A DNA stretch of 64,000 bases from Bradyrhizobium daqingense (GCF_021044685.1 NZ_CP088014.1:6372001-6436000), one strand, 5' to 3'. Shown: positions 25,316-35,690, counted from the stretch's first letter. Numbers and translations: made by a program. The notes: generated by a model from the letters alone, not told the origin.

Positions 25316-25343
25316 ACGCCCCCAGCGTCCTTCTTGGGGGCGT
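25316..25343 (+). promoter_or_regulatory. Hairpin in the purB leader
   Basis: ACGCCCCC and GGGGGCGT form an 8-bp stem with a 12-base loop ending 25 bases before purB. No T-run follows, so it is less likely a terminator than a leader structure or the end of an upstream transcript. Confidence 0.4.
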
Positions 25344-25368
25344 TCGCCCACCTCTTTGGAGCCGTCAG

Positions 25369-26676
<1,308 letters not shown>

Positions 26677-26686
26677 GCGCGCGTCC

Positions 26687-26765
26687 GTAGCCCGGGTGAG
26701 CGCAGCGATACCCGGGAGCTCAAATCGCAGGAATTCCCGGATGTCGCTTCGCTCATCCGGGCTAC
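26687..26765. repeat. Palindromic intergenic repeat, family C
   Basis: Begins GTAGCCCGGGTGAGCGCAGC and ends CGCTCATCCGGGCTAC. Inner CCCGGG and AATTCCCGGATG arms pair as well. It occupies most of the gap between purB and the amidohydrolase gene. Elements with this wording are common between genes in Bradyrhizobium (recalled family knowledge). One copy is seen here. Confidence 0.85.
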
Positions 26766-26786
26766 TACACCAGACACGGAGCCATC

Positions 26787-27959
26787 ATGCCCATCGTCAA
26801 CCGCGTTGCCGCCCTCTCCGACGAAATGGCCGCCTGGCGCCATGACTTCCATGAGAACCCGGAGCTGCAATACGACGTGCACCGCACCGCCGGCATCGTT
26901 GCCGACAAGCTTCGCGCGTTCGGCTGCGACGAGGTGGTGACGGGCATCGGCCGCACCGGCGTCGTCGGCGTGATCCGCGGCCGCAAGTCGGCCTCCGGCA
27001 AGACCATTGGCCTCCGCGCCGACATGGACGCGCTGCCGATCATGGAAACCTCGGGCGTGCCCTACGCCTCGAAAGTCCCCGGCAAGATGCACGCCTGCGG
27101 CCACGACGGTCACACCGCGATGTTGCTTGGCGCCGCAAAGTACCTGACCGAGACGCGCAATTTCGACGGCACCGCGGTCGTGATCTTCCAGCCCGCCGAG
27201 GAAGGCGGTGGCGGCGGCAAGGCCATGGTCGAGGACGGGCTGATGACGCGCTGGAACATCCAGGAGGTCTACGGCATGCACAACATGCCGAACCTGCCCG
27301 AAGGCCATTTCGCCACCACGCCCGGCGCGATGCTCGCCTCCTCCGACAACATCCAGATCACGGTCCACGGCAAGGGCGGCCATGCCGGCGCCGGCCCGCA
27401 CAAATCGGTCGACAGCGTGCTGATCGGCTCACAGATCGTCAATGCACTGCAATCGATCGTGGCGCGCAACGTCGATCCGCTGAAATCCGCGGTGATCTCG
27501 ATCACGCAATTCCACTCCGGCACAGCCTTCAACATCATCCCGGAGATCGCCGAGCTCGCCGGCACCGTGCGTACGCTAGACCCCGAGGTGCGCGACCTCG
27601 TCGAGCGCCGCATCGGCGAGGTCGCCGACAGCGTCGCCCGCGCCTATGGCGGCTCGGCCGAGGTCAAGTACACGCGGATGTATCCGGTGACGATGAACCA
27701 TGCCCGCGAGGCCGGCCTGGCCGCCGACGTCGCTCGCGACATCGTCGGCGCTGACCGCGTCAACGACAAGTTCATCCCGATGATGGGCGCCGAGGACTTC
27801 TCCTTCATGCTGGAGGCGCGTCCCGGCGCGATGGTGCTGGTCGGCATGGGCGACGGCAACGAATGCCACCACCCCGCCTACGTCTTCAACGACAACATTC
27901 TGGGCCACGGCGCGTCGTATTGGGTGCGCCTGGTCGAAACAAGGATGCCGGCGGGCTAG
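26787..27959 (+). CDS. M20-family amidohydrolase (hippurate hydrolase-like)
   Basis: 390-residue cytoplasmic metallohydrolase. WRHDFHENPELQYDVHRTA opens it; metal and catalytic residues lie in LRADMDALPI, HACGHDGHTAML and QPAEEGGGG; HGKGGHAGAGPH marks the dimerisation domain; MGAEDFSFML is the last motif. These fit the aminoacylase/carboxypeptidase (AMA/HipO) branch, which cleaves N-acyl amino acids. The substrate is not given by sequence. GGAG is just before the ATG, directly after the family C repeat. Confidence 0.93.
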   Translation: MPIVNRVAALSDEMAAWRHDFHENPELQYDVHRTAGIVADKLRAFGCDEVVTGIGRTGVVGVIRGRKSASGKTIGLRADMDALPIMETSGVPYASKVPGKMHACGHDGHTAMLLGAAKYLTETRNFDGTAVVIFQPAEEGGGGGKAMVEDGLMTRWNIQEVYGMHNMPNLPEGHFATTPGAMLASSDNIQITVHGKGGHAGAGPHKSVDSVLIGSQIVNALQSIVARNVDPLKSAVISITQFHSGTAFNIIPEIAELAGTVRTLDPEVRDLVERRIGEVADSVARAYGGSAEVKYTRMYPVTMNHAREAGLAADVARDIVGADRVNDKFIPMMGAEDFSFMLEARPGAMVLVGMGDGNECHHPAYVFNDNILGHGASYWVRLVETRMPAG

Positions 27960-28098
27960 GACGGCATCCGGTTGGTGCAGTGGGGGAGCCTAGCGAGGCC
28001 CGGGATGGCCTGCCGCCGACTACCGGCGCCAAGCATCCCGCCTGTCCGCTTCGCTCTTGCGCCAAGGATGGGCGGACTTTGCATGCAGCCGTGCCGGT

Positions 28099-29952
28099 TC
28101 AATTGCATATCTCGGCCGGTATCTTGACCGAAGGTGTGGCCGGATGATTGGCCATTCCGAGCCGGCATCCCTTGGCGATCGGCCTGCATCCCGCGTGGTT
28201 GCAGATCATCTGTCCGGAAGCCTGCGACTTCGGTGCCGCTGATTCCGCTTCTTTGCGATCCGTGTCCCGCCTCCGCGAATCCTCGCGTGTCGCCACCGGC
28301 TTCTTCTCCGGGATCTTCTCGCATTCGTTGTCGTCGCCGACCCGATAGCCTGAACGGCACGTGATCTTCACGCATTGATCGCCGTCGGCCTTGAAGCCGA
28401 AATTGCAGACCAGCGGGCAAACCCGCCCGGGCTTTGCCTTCAGCGCGTCGAGCGCATCCACACTCGCGAGCCTCACGTCGAGCTGGGTGCCGGCATATTT
28501 ATTGAACAGCGTCAGCGAGCGCTGCGCGGCCGACGTCCATTCGCTTTCCGCAGACGCGGTCAGGCAACCAACGCGGCGCAATTCGCTCTGTACTGATTTG
28601 GAAAGCTCGGCCGCGGACAATGTCGATATGGGCCCAGGCGAGAGCGCGGCCACTTTCTGGTTCTCGACTTCGGGCAGTTGCCGATCAGCGGCGGGCTTTG
28701 CGACCTGCTCCGCCTTCTCTGCCGCCTGCTTTGCAGCGAGCTCCGCCTTGGCCTTCTCCGCCGCCTGCTTCTCGGCCAATGCTTTCGCTGCGGCCGCCTC
28801 GGCAATCTTGCGCTGCTGCTCGGCCGCCTCGGCCTTCGCCTGCTCGATCTGCTTCTGCTTCTCGGCGGCGATCCGTGCCTCTTCGGCCGCCTTGGCCGCC
28901 GCGGCCGCCTTCTCCTGCTCGGCCTTCTGGGCACGCTCGGCAATCAGCCTCGCCTTCTCGTGCTCGGCCGCCTTGGCCTTTTGTTCGGCCGCAGCGCGCG
29001 TCTCTTCAGCGGCGATCTTGTTCAACTGGCCCTTAGCGAGATTCGCATAGAAGCCCTCGGGATACTGTGCCAGGAACGCTTCCCAACCGTCCCGCGTACC
29101 GAGCTGGAGCGCAAGTTCATAATCTCGCCTGAGCTCGGACTGCGGGTTGGCTTGCGGACCGGTCGCAACGGGCTTGGCGGGAACGAGCGGCATGTCATCG
29201 CCGCCCAGCGAACCATACACGAAGGGCTCCTGCTTGTTGCCCGTGCTCTTAAGCACGTCGTCCCGCACGAAACCGAACGCCTTGCGCAGATCGAGCCCCG
29301 GTTTCGGCAGATGGTCGCTCAACGCCACCGCAAACGGGCTGTTCCGGGAGTCGCCGCCGTCCGACGCCGTCGAGCCGGCCTTGGCCGCGAACGCGATCAT
29401 CGTGTTCGGAGTGGTCGGCTCGACCTTGGCAAGCCCGCGTCCGATCGCGCGCGAAGCTACCGTTCGCTTCATCGTCTTGGCGAAGGGATTGTCGCGGCAG
29501 GCATCGAGGATAACCAGCCGAAGCTGCTTGGCTGGCTCGATGCTCACCAGCACGCGATCGATCGGCAACGCCTCGTCGTAGACGTCAGTGTCGGTCTCCA
29601 GCGCGGCGTCGGTCGGAATCAGATAGTTGGTGCCGTCGACCTCCATGCCGTGGCCGGCGTAGTAGATGACCGCGACATCGGCATCCCGCGTCCTGGTGCC
29701 GAATTCGCGCAGCGCCTTGCGCATTTCGGGGGCGCTCAGATCCTGCCGAACATCGACTGTGTCGAAGCCGGCTTTCTTCAGCATGCCGCCGATCAAGCCG
29801 GCATCGTTCGCGGGATTGGCAAGCTTCGGCACGCTCTTGTAGGCGGAATTGCCGATGACGAGCGCGACGCGCTTCTGGGCCTGCGCCGGCGCGCAAGTCA
29901 CGAAAGTTGCGACGATCAAAACGCAGAAAGATCGAACAATACTCACGCACAT
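28099..29952 (-). CDS. Caspase-like (C14) protein with coiled coil, copy 1
   Basis: 617 residues. A signal peptide (MCVSIVRSFCVLIVATFVTC, then APAQAQ) precedes a caspase-like domain, about residues 28-255. His101 in YYAGHG and Cys152 in LDACRDNPF form the expected dyad. A charged Ala/Glu/Lys-rich helix follows at about 320-460 (AAEQKAKAAEHEKARLIAE), then a domain with LSAAELSKSVQSELRRVGCL and a Cys-rich tail (RVCPLVCNFGFKADG, ITCRSGYRVGD). It is a close paralogue of the gene 47 bases upstream and probably co-transcribed with it. Export suggests a periplasmic or surface role rather than classical cell death. ATG at 29952 is chosen because it gives the signal peptide. Confidence 0.88.
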   Translation of the reverse strand: MCVSIVRSFCVLIVATFVTCAPAQAQKRVALVIGNSAYKSVPKLANPANDAGLIGGMLKKAGFDTVDVRQDLSAPEMRKALREFGTRTRDADVAVIYYAGHGMEVDGTNYLIPTDAALETDTDVYDEALPIDRVLVSIEPAKQLRLVILDACRDNPFAKTMKRTVASRAIGRGLAKVEPTTPNTMIAFAAKAGSTASDGGDSRNSPFAVALSDHLPKPGLDLRKAFGFVRDDVLKSTGNKQEPFVYGSLGGDDMPLVPAKPVATGPQANPQSELRRDYELALQLGTRDGWEAFLAQYPEGFYANLAKGQLNKIAAEETRAAAEQKAKAAEHEKARLIAERAQKAEQEKAAAAAKAAEEARIAAEKQKQIEQAKAEAAEQQRKIAEAAAAKALAEKQAAEKAKAELAAKQAAEKAEQVAKPAADRQLPEVENQKVAALSPGPISTLSAAELSKSVQSELRRVGCLTASAESEWTSAAQRSLTLFNKYAGTQLDVRLASVDALDALKAKPGRVCPLVCNFGFKADGDQCVKITCRSGYRVGDDNECEKIPEKKPVATREDSRRRDTDRKEAESAAPKSQASGQMICNHAGCRPIAKGCRLGMANHPATPSVKIPAEICN

Positions 29953-29999
29953 GAGCTGTGGGCCTTGATGCACTGCATGGAATCCATCGGTCAGGAAGG

Positions 30000-31859
30000 C
30001 TAGTTGCACACCTCGTAAGAGCCTCCGGTGGCTGTGTTCGAACTGACCCTGCCAGGGATGACCCCGCTGACGAGCCGACATCCTTTTTGCACCGGGCGGC
30101 AGCCGGTCGAACTGCAAATGATCTGCCCACTCGCCTCGGGCTTGGGCGGCGCCGCTTCGGTTGCCCTCCGGTCAGCATCGCGCCTCCGCGAATCCTCGCG
30201 CGTCGCCACCGGCTTCTTCTCCGGAATCTTCTCGCATTCATTGTCGTCACCGACGCGATAGCCGGTGCGGCAGGTGATCTTGACGCATTGATCGCCGTCG
30301 GCCTTGAAGCCGAAATTGCACACCAGCGGGCAGACCCGGCCGGGCTTTGCCTTCAACGCATCGAGCGCATCGACGCTGGCGAGCTTTACGTCGAACTTGG
30401 TGCCGGCATATTTGTTGAACAGCGTCAGCGAGCGCTGCGCGGTCGAACTCCACTCGCTCTCCGCAGACGAGCTCAAGCAACCGACGCGGCGCAATTCGCT
30501 CTGTACGGATTTGGAAAGCTCGGCCGCCGATAATGTGGGCGTCGGCCCAGGCGTGAGCGCGGCCACTTTCTGGTTCTCGACTTCGGGCATCTGCCGATCG
30601 GCGGCGGGCTTTGCCGCAGCTTGCTCTGCTTTCTCCGCTGCCTGCTTTGCGGCAAGCTCAGCCTTGGCCTTCTCCGCCGCCTGCTTCTCGGCCAAGGCCT
30701 TCGCTGCGGTCGCCTCTGCAATCTTCCGCTGCTGCTCGGCCGCTTCCGCTCTCGCCTGCTCGATCTGCTTCTGTTTCTCCGCGACGATCCGCGCCTCCTC
30801 AGCGGCCTTGGCCGCCGCGGCCGCCTTCTCCTGCTCGGCCTTCTGGGCGCGCTCGGCCATCAGCCTTGCCTTCTCCTGCTCGGCTGCCTTGGACTTCTGC
30901 TCGGCCGCAGCGCGGATCTCTTCGGCGCCGATCTTGTTCAGCTGCCCCTTGGCAAGGTTGGCATAGAAGCCGTCCGGATAGGCCGCCAGAAAGGCTTCCC
31001 AGCCGTCGCGCGTGGCGAGCTGCAGCGCAAGCTCGTAGTCCCTGCGAACGGCTTCCTGCGGGTTCGCCTGCGGACCGGTCGCAGCCGGCTTGATGGCGAC
31101 CAGGGGCACGTCGTTGCCGCCGAGCGAACCATAGACATAAGGTTCCTGCTTATAGCCGGTCGTCTTGAGCACGTCGTCGCGCACGAAGCCGAAGGCCTTG
31201 CGCAGGTCGAGGCCCGGCTTTGGCAGGTGCTCGACCAGCGCGGCGGCAAACGGGCTGTTTCGAGAGTCCCCGTCGGACGCGGTCGATCCGGCTTTTGCCG
31301 CGAAGGCGATCATGGTGTTGGGGCTGGTCGGCTCGACCTTGGCAAGGCCCCGCCCGATCGCGCGTGAGGCCAACGTGCGCTTCATCGTTTTCGCGAACGG
31401 ATTGTCGCGGCACGCGTCCAGGATGATCAGCCGCAGCTGCTTGGCCGGCTCGACCGCGAATAGTGCCCGCTCAACCGGAATGGTCTCGTCGAGCACATCG
31501 CCGTCGGTCTCCAGCGTCGCGTCGGTCGGGATGAGATAATTGTTGCCGTCGAGCTCGATGCCGTGACCGGCGTAATAGATCACCGCCATCTCCGCATCAC
31601 GCGACCTGCCGGCGAACTCGCGCAGCATGCGCCGCATCTCGCTGGCGCTGAGATCCAGCCTCACATCCACGGAATCGAAGCCGGCCTTCTTGAACATGCC
31701 GCCGACCAGGGTGGCGTCGTTGACGGGATTGTTGAGCTTCGGCGCGCTCTTGTAAGCGGAATTGCCGATCACGAGCGCCACCCGCCGGTCGGCATGCGCC
31801 GGACCGCAGACAAGACCCATCGTCAATATCAACAAAGCAAATAGCCGAAACGGAATCAC
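30000..31859 (-). CDS. Caspase-like (C14) protein with coiled coil, copy 2
   Basis: 619 residues from GTG at 31859, with GGGGGA upstream. Signal peptide MIPFRLFALLILTMGLVC, then GPAHA. The caspase-like domain has His99 (YYAGHG) and Cys150 (ILDACRDNPF). The Ala/Glu/Lys coiled coil, the LSAAELSKSVQSELRRVGCL domain and the Cys-rich tail match copy 1 almost word for word, and the two differ mostly in signal peptide and extreme C-terminus (copy 2 ends SSNTATGGSYEVCN). This is a tandem duplication. A perfect CRP-type palindrome lies 65-84 bases upstream of this start and may control both copies. Confidence 0.88.
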   Translation of the reverse strand: MIPFRLFALLILTMGLVCGPAHADRRVALVIGNSAYKSAPKLNNPVNDATLVGGMFKKAGFDSVDVRLDLSASEMRRMLREFAGRSRDAEMAVIYYAGHGIELDGNNYLIPTDATLETDGDVLDETIPVERALFAVEPAKQLRLIILDACRDNPFAKTMKRTLASRAIGRGLAKVEPTSPNTMIAFAAKAGSTASDGDSRNSPFAAALVEHLPKPGLDLRKAFGFVRDDVLKTTGYKQEPYVYGSLGGNDVPLVAIKPAATGPQANPQEAVRRDYELALQLATRDGWEAFLAAYPDGFYANLAKGQLNKIGAEEIRAAAEQKSKAAEQEKARLMAERAQKAEQEKAAAAAKAAEEARIVAEKQKQIEQARAEAAEQQRKIAEATAAKALAEKQAAEKAKAELAAKQAAEKAEQAAAKPAADRQMPEVENQKVAALTPGPTPTLSAAELSKSVQSELRRVGCLSSSAESEWSSTAQRSLTLFNKYAGTKFDVKLASVDALDALKAKPGRVCPLVCNFGFKADGDQCVKITCRTGYRVGDDNECEKIPEKKPVATREDSRRRDADRRATEAAPPKPEASGQIICSSTGCRPVQKGCRLVSGVIPGRVSSNTATGGSYEVCN

Positions 31860-31923
31860 TTGCGTCCCCCCGGATGCAATTCCCTGAGACTATTCGCTAG
31901 CGTGGCCGATTGCTAACTCTTCC

Positions 31924-31943
31924 TATGTGATACCTGTCACATA
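31924..31943. promoter_or_regulatory. CRP/FNR-type binding site candidate
   Basis: TATGTGA, six bases, TCACATA: a perfect 7-bp palindrome containing TGTGA-N6-TCACA, the textbook CRP site. It lies 65-84 bases upstream of the GTG of caspase copy 2 on the minus strand, a usual activator distance. No regulator of this type is encoded in the window except a membrane cyclic-nucleotide-binding protein at 39.2 kb without a DNA-binding domain. Confidence 0.55.
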
Positions 31944-32033
31944 ACCCGATCTAACGGGGGTAAGGATAATGCGGCGAAGCGTCACCTGCCTTCCGGCCGA
32001 AGCAAACCCGTCTGTCGGGCCCGTGACGTCTGC

Positions 32034-32167
32034 ACCACCTCGTGGCACATCATGAACGGTGCAAGCGGCGCGTGCACCTCGCTCGCAACCACCTCGCGCT
32101 TCCGCATCGCCCGTCCTGCCGGCAAACTCGCGCAACATGCGCCGCATCTCGCTGGCGCTGAGATCCG
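32034..32167 (-). pseudogene. Chimeric scar: acyl-CoA synthetase 3' end joined to a caspase fragment
   Basis: Bases 32034-32100 match 35780-35846, the 3' end of the acyl-CoA synthetase gene, at 61 of 67 positions; read on the minus strand they encode EVVASEVHAPLAPFMMCHEV against EVIAGEVHALLAPFVMRHEV. Directly adjoining, 32101-32167 match caspase copy 2 at 31591-31657 with a handful of mismatches and encode DLSASEMRRMLREFAGR. The two pieces are in different frames and have no start or stop of their own. The rest of the 31860-32264 gap holds only the CRP-type palindrome. Confidence 0.85.
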
Positions 32168-32264
32168 GCAGCGCGACATTGGGTTGAGCCGATCCGGCTC
32201 GACCCATGCACTGCCGCGTGCTGCATCACGCCCCCCTGGTAGACCGCTTGTCGTGCGGGACCAG

Positions 32265-34115
32265 TCATCGGGTTGCAGAGCGTAGAGCCGGCGGCTCACC
32301 CGCCCTCAGGAGGCCCGCGGTCTCGTCTGAGGCGAGAGGCAAGGTGAACTCGAAGACGGCGCCCCGAGGCTCGTTTGCGCTGGCCCACATCCGGCCGCCA
32401 TGCGTCTCGATGATCGAGCGGCAAATGGCGAGGCCCATCCCCATGCCTGTGGGCTTGGTGGTGTAGAAGGCTTCGAACAGGCGCTCTGCATTCTTCGGGT
32501 CCAGTCCCGGACCGGAATCTCGCAAGGTGACGTGCACGCCGTTCGATGCATCCCGGCCGGTGCTGATCAGCATTTCGCGTCCCCCCTCGCCGACCGAGGC
32601 CATCGCCTCGACCGCATTGACGATCAGGTTGAGCATTACTTGCTGAAGCTGGACCCGATCAGCCTGAATGGGCGGCAAGTCTTCGGCAAGTTGCGTTCGC
32701 ACCGAGACGCCGTTCTTGAACGCTTCGCTGCGTGTCAGCGCGATGACCTCGAGCACCGCCTGGTTGATCTCCATATACTCCTTTTGCGGGGGCGCCTTCC
32801 TGATGAGCGCCCGGATCCGGCCGATGATGGCGCCGGCCCGCATGCCGTCGCCGGCGATCAAGCCGAACGTCTGTCGAACCCGCTCCAGATTGGGCGGTTG
32901 AGCCTCCAGCCAGTTCACCCCGGCCTCGGCACTCGCCACGATCGCCGCAATCGGCTGGTTGACTTCATGCGCGATCGAAGCGGTGAGTTGCCCCATCGTG
33001 GTGACGCGATTGGCGTGCGCGAGCTCGATCAGGGCTTCACGGTAGCGCCGCTCGTGTTCGCGAGACTCGGCCTCCGCCCGCTTGAGAGCAGTCAGATCAA
33101 GGACGAAGCCGACACCTTGGTCGCCACCTTCTCCGAACATGGTCCCGCCGATCAGCACGGGCACACGGCTTCCGTCCTTCCGCACATACTCCTTCTCGAA
33201 TGCCTGGGCCGTCCCGACCCGCTTCAATTCCGCCACGGTTTGCAAGTCGCGGTCGCGCCATTCCGGCGGCGTAAGGTCCGTCCGGTGCAGGCGCCCGGCA
33301 ACGAGATCCTCCCGGTCGTATCCCACGATACGCAGGAACGCATCATTGGCTTCGAAAATGCGCCCCTCGACTTCCCAGATGATGATGCCGATGATGTTGG
33401 CATCGAACAGGTGCCGGATCTTGATATCTCGCGCTGCAAGATCACTCTGGAGCTTTATGTTCTCCTCGGTCGTTTTTCTTCGCCGTTTTGTTTCGAGCCG
33501 CGCCAGCGCCAGCGCCGCAGCGGCCAGACCGACGACGAGGACGACGTCGCTGGCGATCAGCCAACTCCAGCGTTGCTCGAACGCCTCCGCGTGCGCCTCC
33601 CGGCCGGCAAGCCGAAAGCGCTCGTGATCCACCATCTGGTCGATTTGCGAACGGATCTCATCCATGCCGCGAATCATGGCCAGTGCTGGCAGCCCGGACG
33701 TTCCGGCTGTCTTCACCATTTCGTCGATCTCGCGCAGCTTGGCCGAGACGATCAGCGTCAGATGTTGAGCGCGCAGACTCAGCAACGGATCGTCCGCGAC
33801 CAGCGCCTGCAGCGCCTGCGCCTCTCGCCGCACACCTTCGTCGGAAACGCCGTAGGCCTTGAGATAGGTCGGGTCGAGGGTCATCAGATACCCGCGCCGC
33901 TCGGCCTCCAGTTTCGCGATGATTGCCCGCAGACGATCAAGTGTTTCGAGGACCTGGCGGCTATGTCCGACCAACTGATGCGTCGATTGCCGCTCTTGCC
34001 AATATTGCAGGCCGAGAATTGCAGTCGCGGCAAACAGCGTCAGAAGCGCCCCGACCGCCAGAACCAACGGACGAGCAAGCCATCGCAAAGGCAATATCCG
34101 AACGAGGGCGGACAT
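32265..34115 (-). CDS. CHASE3-PAS sensor histidine kinase
   Basis: 616 residues from ATG at 34115; an in-frame upstream extension to 34220 is possible but less likely. Helices at about 19-37 and 188-206 bracket a CHASE3-like outer domain (ERQSTHQLVGHSRQVLETLD). A PAS domain follows at about 233-345 (IIIWEVEGRIFEANDAFLRI), HisKA with His383 in SIAHEVNQPI, and an ATPase domain with NLIVNAVEAM and DSGPGLDPKN. The HEVNQP class is shared with FixL/DctB-like kinases. No response regulator is adjacent, so it is an orphan in this window. It is divergent from a solute-binding protein gene, 201 bases apart. Confidence 0.9.
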   Translation of the reverse strand: MSALVRILPLRWLARPLVLAVGALLTLFAATAILGLQYWQERQSTHQLVGHSRQVLETLDRLRAIIAKLEAERRGYLMTLDPTYLKAYGVSDEGVRREAQALQALVADDPLLSLRAQHLTLIVSAKLREIDEMVKTAGTSGLPALAMIRGMDEIRSQIDQMVDHERFRLAGREAHAEAFEQRWSWLIASDVVLVVGLAAAALALARLETKRRRKTTEENIKLQSDLAARDIKIRHLFDANIIGIIIWEVEGRIFEANDAFLRIVGYDREDLVAGRLHRTDLTPPEWRDRDLQTVAELKRVGTAQAFEKEYVRKDGSRVPVLIGGTMFGEGGDQGVGFVLDLTALKRAEAESREHERRYREALIELAHANRVTTMGQLTASIAHEVNQPIAAIVASAEAGVNWLEAQPPNLERVRQTFGLIAGDGMRAGAIIGRIRALIRKAPPQKEYMEINQAVLEVIALTRSEAFKNGVSVRTQLAEDLPPIQADRVQLQQVMLNLIVNAVEAMASVGEGGREMLISTGRDASNGVHVTLRDSGPGLDPKNAERLFEAFYTTKPTGMGMGLAICRSIIETHGGRMWASANEPRGAVFEFTLPLASDETAGLLRAGEPPALRSATR

Positions 34116-34316
34116 TGGCCGTGGTCTCCGATACTCGTGTGACCGCGCCTGTTCTGCTGCCGACGCCAGAGCATGATAGGACAATAGCACGGATAGGCAG
34201 GCCAGGAACCCGGCATTCATCGGGCGACGGCGGTGGCCAAGGCTGCAATGTCGCAGGGATACGGTCCCGCGCGCGTGCTATGGTTGAATGCCCTTGGTTG
34301 TTCAAGGAGCATCAAA

Positions 34317-35690
34317 ATGGCGCGGGACGAAAACTCATCGGACCGTCGCAGTCCGGCGAGCCGACGCAGTTTCGTCAAGGGACTGGCGGCCGGCGCAGTC
34401 CTGCCGGCTCTGACCGCGCTGCCGCGCTGGAGCCTTGCCCAGGATACCGCTGCGGCTTACGCAAATGCGTCGATCGACTGGAAGCAGTTTGCAGGGCAGA
34501 CGATCACGCTCGCGGGTGCGATCCATCCCTGGTCGAATGCGATCACTCCGCTGCTGCCGGAGTTCACCAGGCTCACAGGCATCACGGTAGACGCCGATTT
34601 CCAGTCGGAAACCACGTTCATGGGCGCTCTGCCGATCAGACTCGCGCGTGGCAGCAGCACGCCCGACGTCTTCATGTTCACGACCTATGGTCAAGGCATC
34701 TCGGCAGGATGGCTCGAGCCATTGGGCAGCTATTATTCCAACAGGTCGCTGACCGATCTGGCCTGGTATCACGAGGATGACTTGCTCAAGACAGCACGCG
34801 GCTTCCCGCTGTGGTCCGATGGCGAACGCTACGGCGTCCCGATCACCTCGGAGGCGATGACCTTGTTCATCAACAAGGATGCGCTGGCGGCCAGGAACCT
34901 GCCGGTACCCCGGACATTCGAAGAGCTGCTTGCGACGGCCAAGGCGGCCAAGACCGGCGAGATGTCCGGGATCGCCATGCGGGCCCAGGCCAGCTTCAAT
35001 TCCTGTCCACCGGCCTTGGCCTTCGTGTTCTCGTATGGCGGAGCCCTGGTCAAGGACAACAAGGCCGCTTTCGCCAGTCCGGAGGCTATCGCGGCTGTCG
35101 AGATGTACGGACAGATGCTGAGCCAGGCCGGACCTTTCGGCGCTGGCAGCTATGAATGGTACCACGTGCTGGATGATTTCCTGCAGGGCAGGACCGCGAT
35201 GGCAATCGACAGCAGCAACTTCGCGACCGACATCTCCAATCCAGCAAAGAGCCGTGTGGCGAAGCACGCTGGGTATGCAGCTTTCCCGCATCTTGCCGGT
35301 CGCGCGCCCGTTCCCTTCATGTCACACTGGCAGGCCTGCATCAATTCCAAATCACGACACAAGCGGGCAGCTTTCCTGTTCCTGCTCTGGGCGACAAGCA
35401 AGCCGACATCGCTCCAGACCGCCGCAGCGGGGCTGGCCACCACACGCGTGTCGGCGTGGTCCAGCGAAGGCTTCAAGGCGGCATTCGGCGCGGAGGCCGC
35501 CGAAGCAGCGCTGACCAATCTGCAAAATGCGGATGTCCATCGGGCCAAGGCAATTCTTTTCCATCCGCAATCGAAACTGATCCTCGACGCCTTCATGATC
35601 GGCGTCAATGAAGTGGTCAACGGGGCGAAACCGGCAAAGGATGCGATGACGGGCGCGGCTGAGCAGGCCAATGCGGCAATCCGCGGGTAG
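34317..35690 (+). CDS. Tat-exported family 1 extracellular solute-binding protein
   Basis: 457 residues. AAGGAG lies 7 bases before ATG at 34317. A twin-arginine signal, SRRSFVKGLAAGAVLPALTA, is near residue 20, so it should be exported folded. The mature part is a sugar-type (family 1) binding protein: TITLAGAIHPWSNAITPLLP, then DVFMFTTYGQGISAGWLEPL and EWYHVLDDFLQGRTAMAID. No permease or ATPase gene is nearby, so it is an orphan receptor; it may serve a distant transporter or feed the divergent sensor kinase. Upstream in-frame codons are not signal-like. Confidence 0.87.
   Translation: MARDENSSDRRSPASRRSFVKGLAAGAVLPALTALPRWSLAQDTAAAYANASIDWKQFAGQTITLAGAIHPWSNAITPLLPEFTRLTGITVDADFQSETTFMGALPIRLARGSSTPDVFMFTTYGQGISAGWLEPLGSYYSNRSLTDLAWYHEDDLLKTARGFPLWSDGERYGVPITSEAMTLFINKDALAARNLPVPRTFEELLATAKAAKTGEMSGIAMRAQASFNSCPPALAFVFSYGGALVKDNKAAFASPEAIAAVEMYGQMLSQAGPFGAGSYEWYHVLDDFLQGRTAMAIDSSNFATDISNPAKSRVAKHAGYAAFPHLAGRAPVPFMSHWQACINSKSRHKRAAFLFLLWATSKPTSLQTAAAGLATTRVSAWSSEGFKAAFGAEAAEAALTNLQNADVHRAKAILFHPQSKLILDAFMIGVNEVVNGAKPAKDAMTGAAEQANAAIRG

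Noticed and set aside
28700..29030. Apparent tandem DNA repeat in caspase copy 1
   Set aside because: The periodicity is the coiled-coil codon pattern (Ala-Glu-Lys); units are not identical and do not form a true tandem repeat.
28391..31367. Hydrophobic or Leu/Ala-rich plus-strand frames opposite the caspase genes
   Set aside because: They arise from the Ala/Glu/Lys coiled-coil coding on the other strand; the matching pair simply mirrors the duplication.
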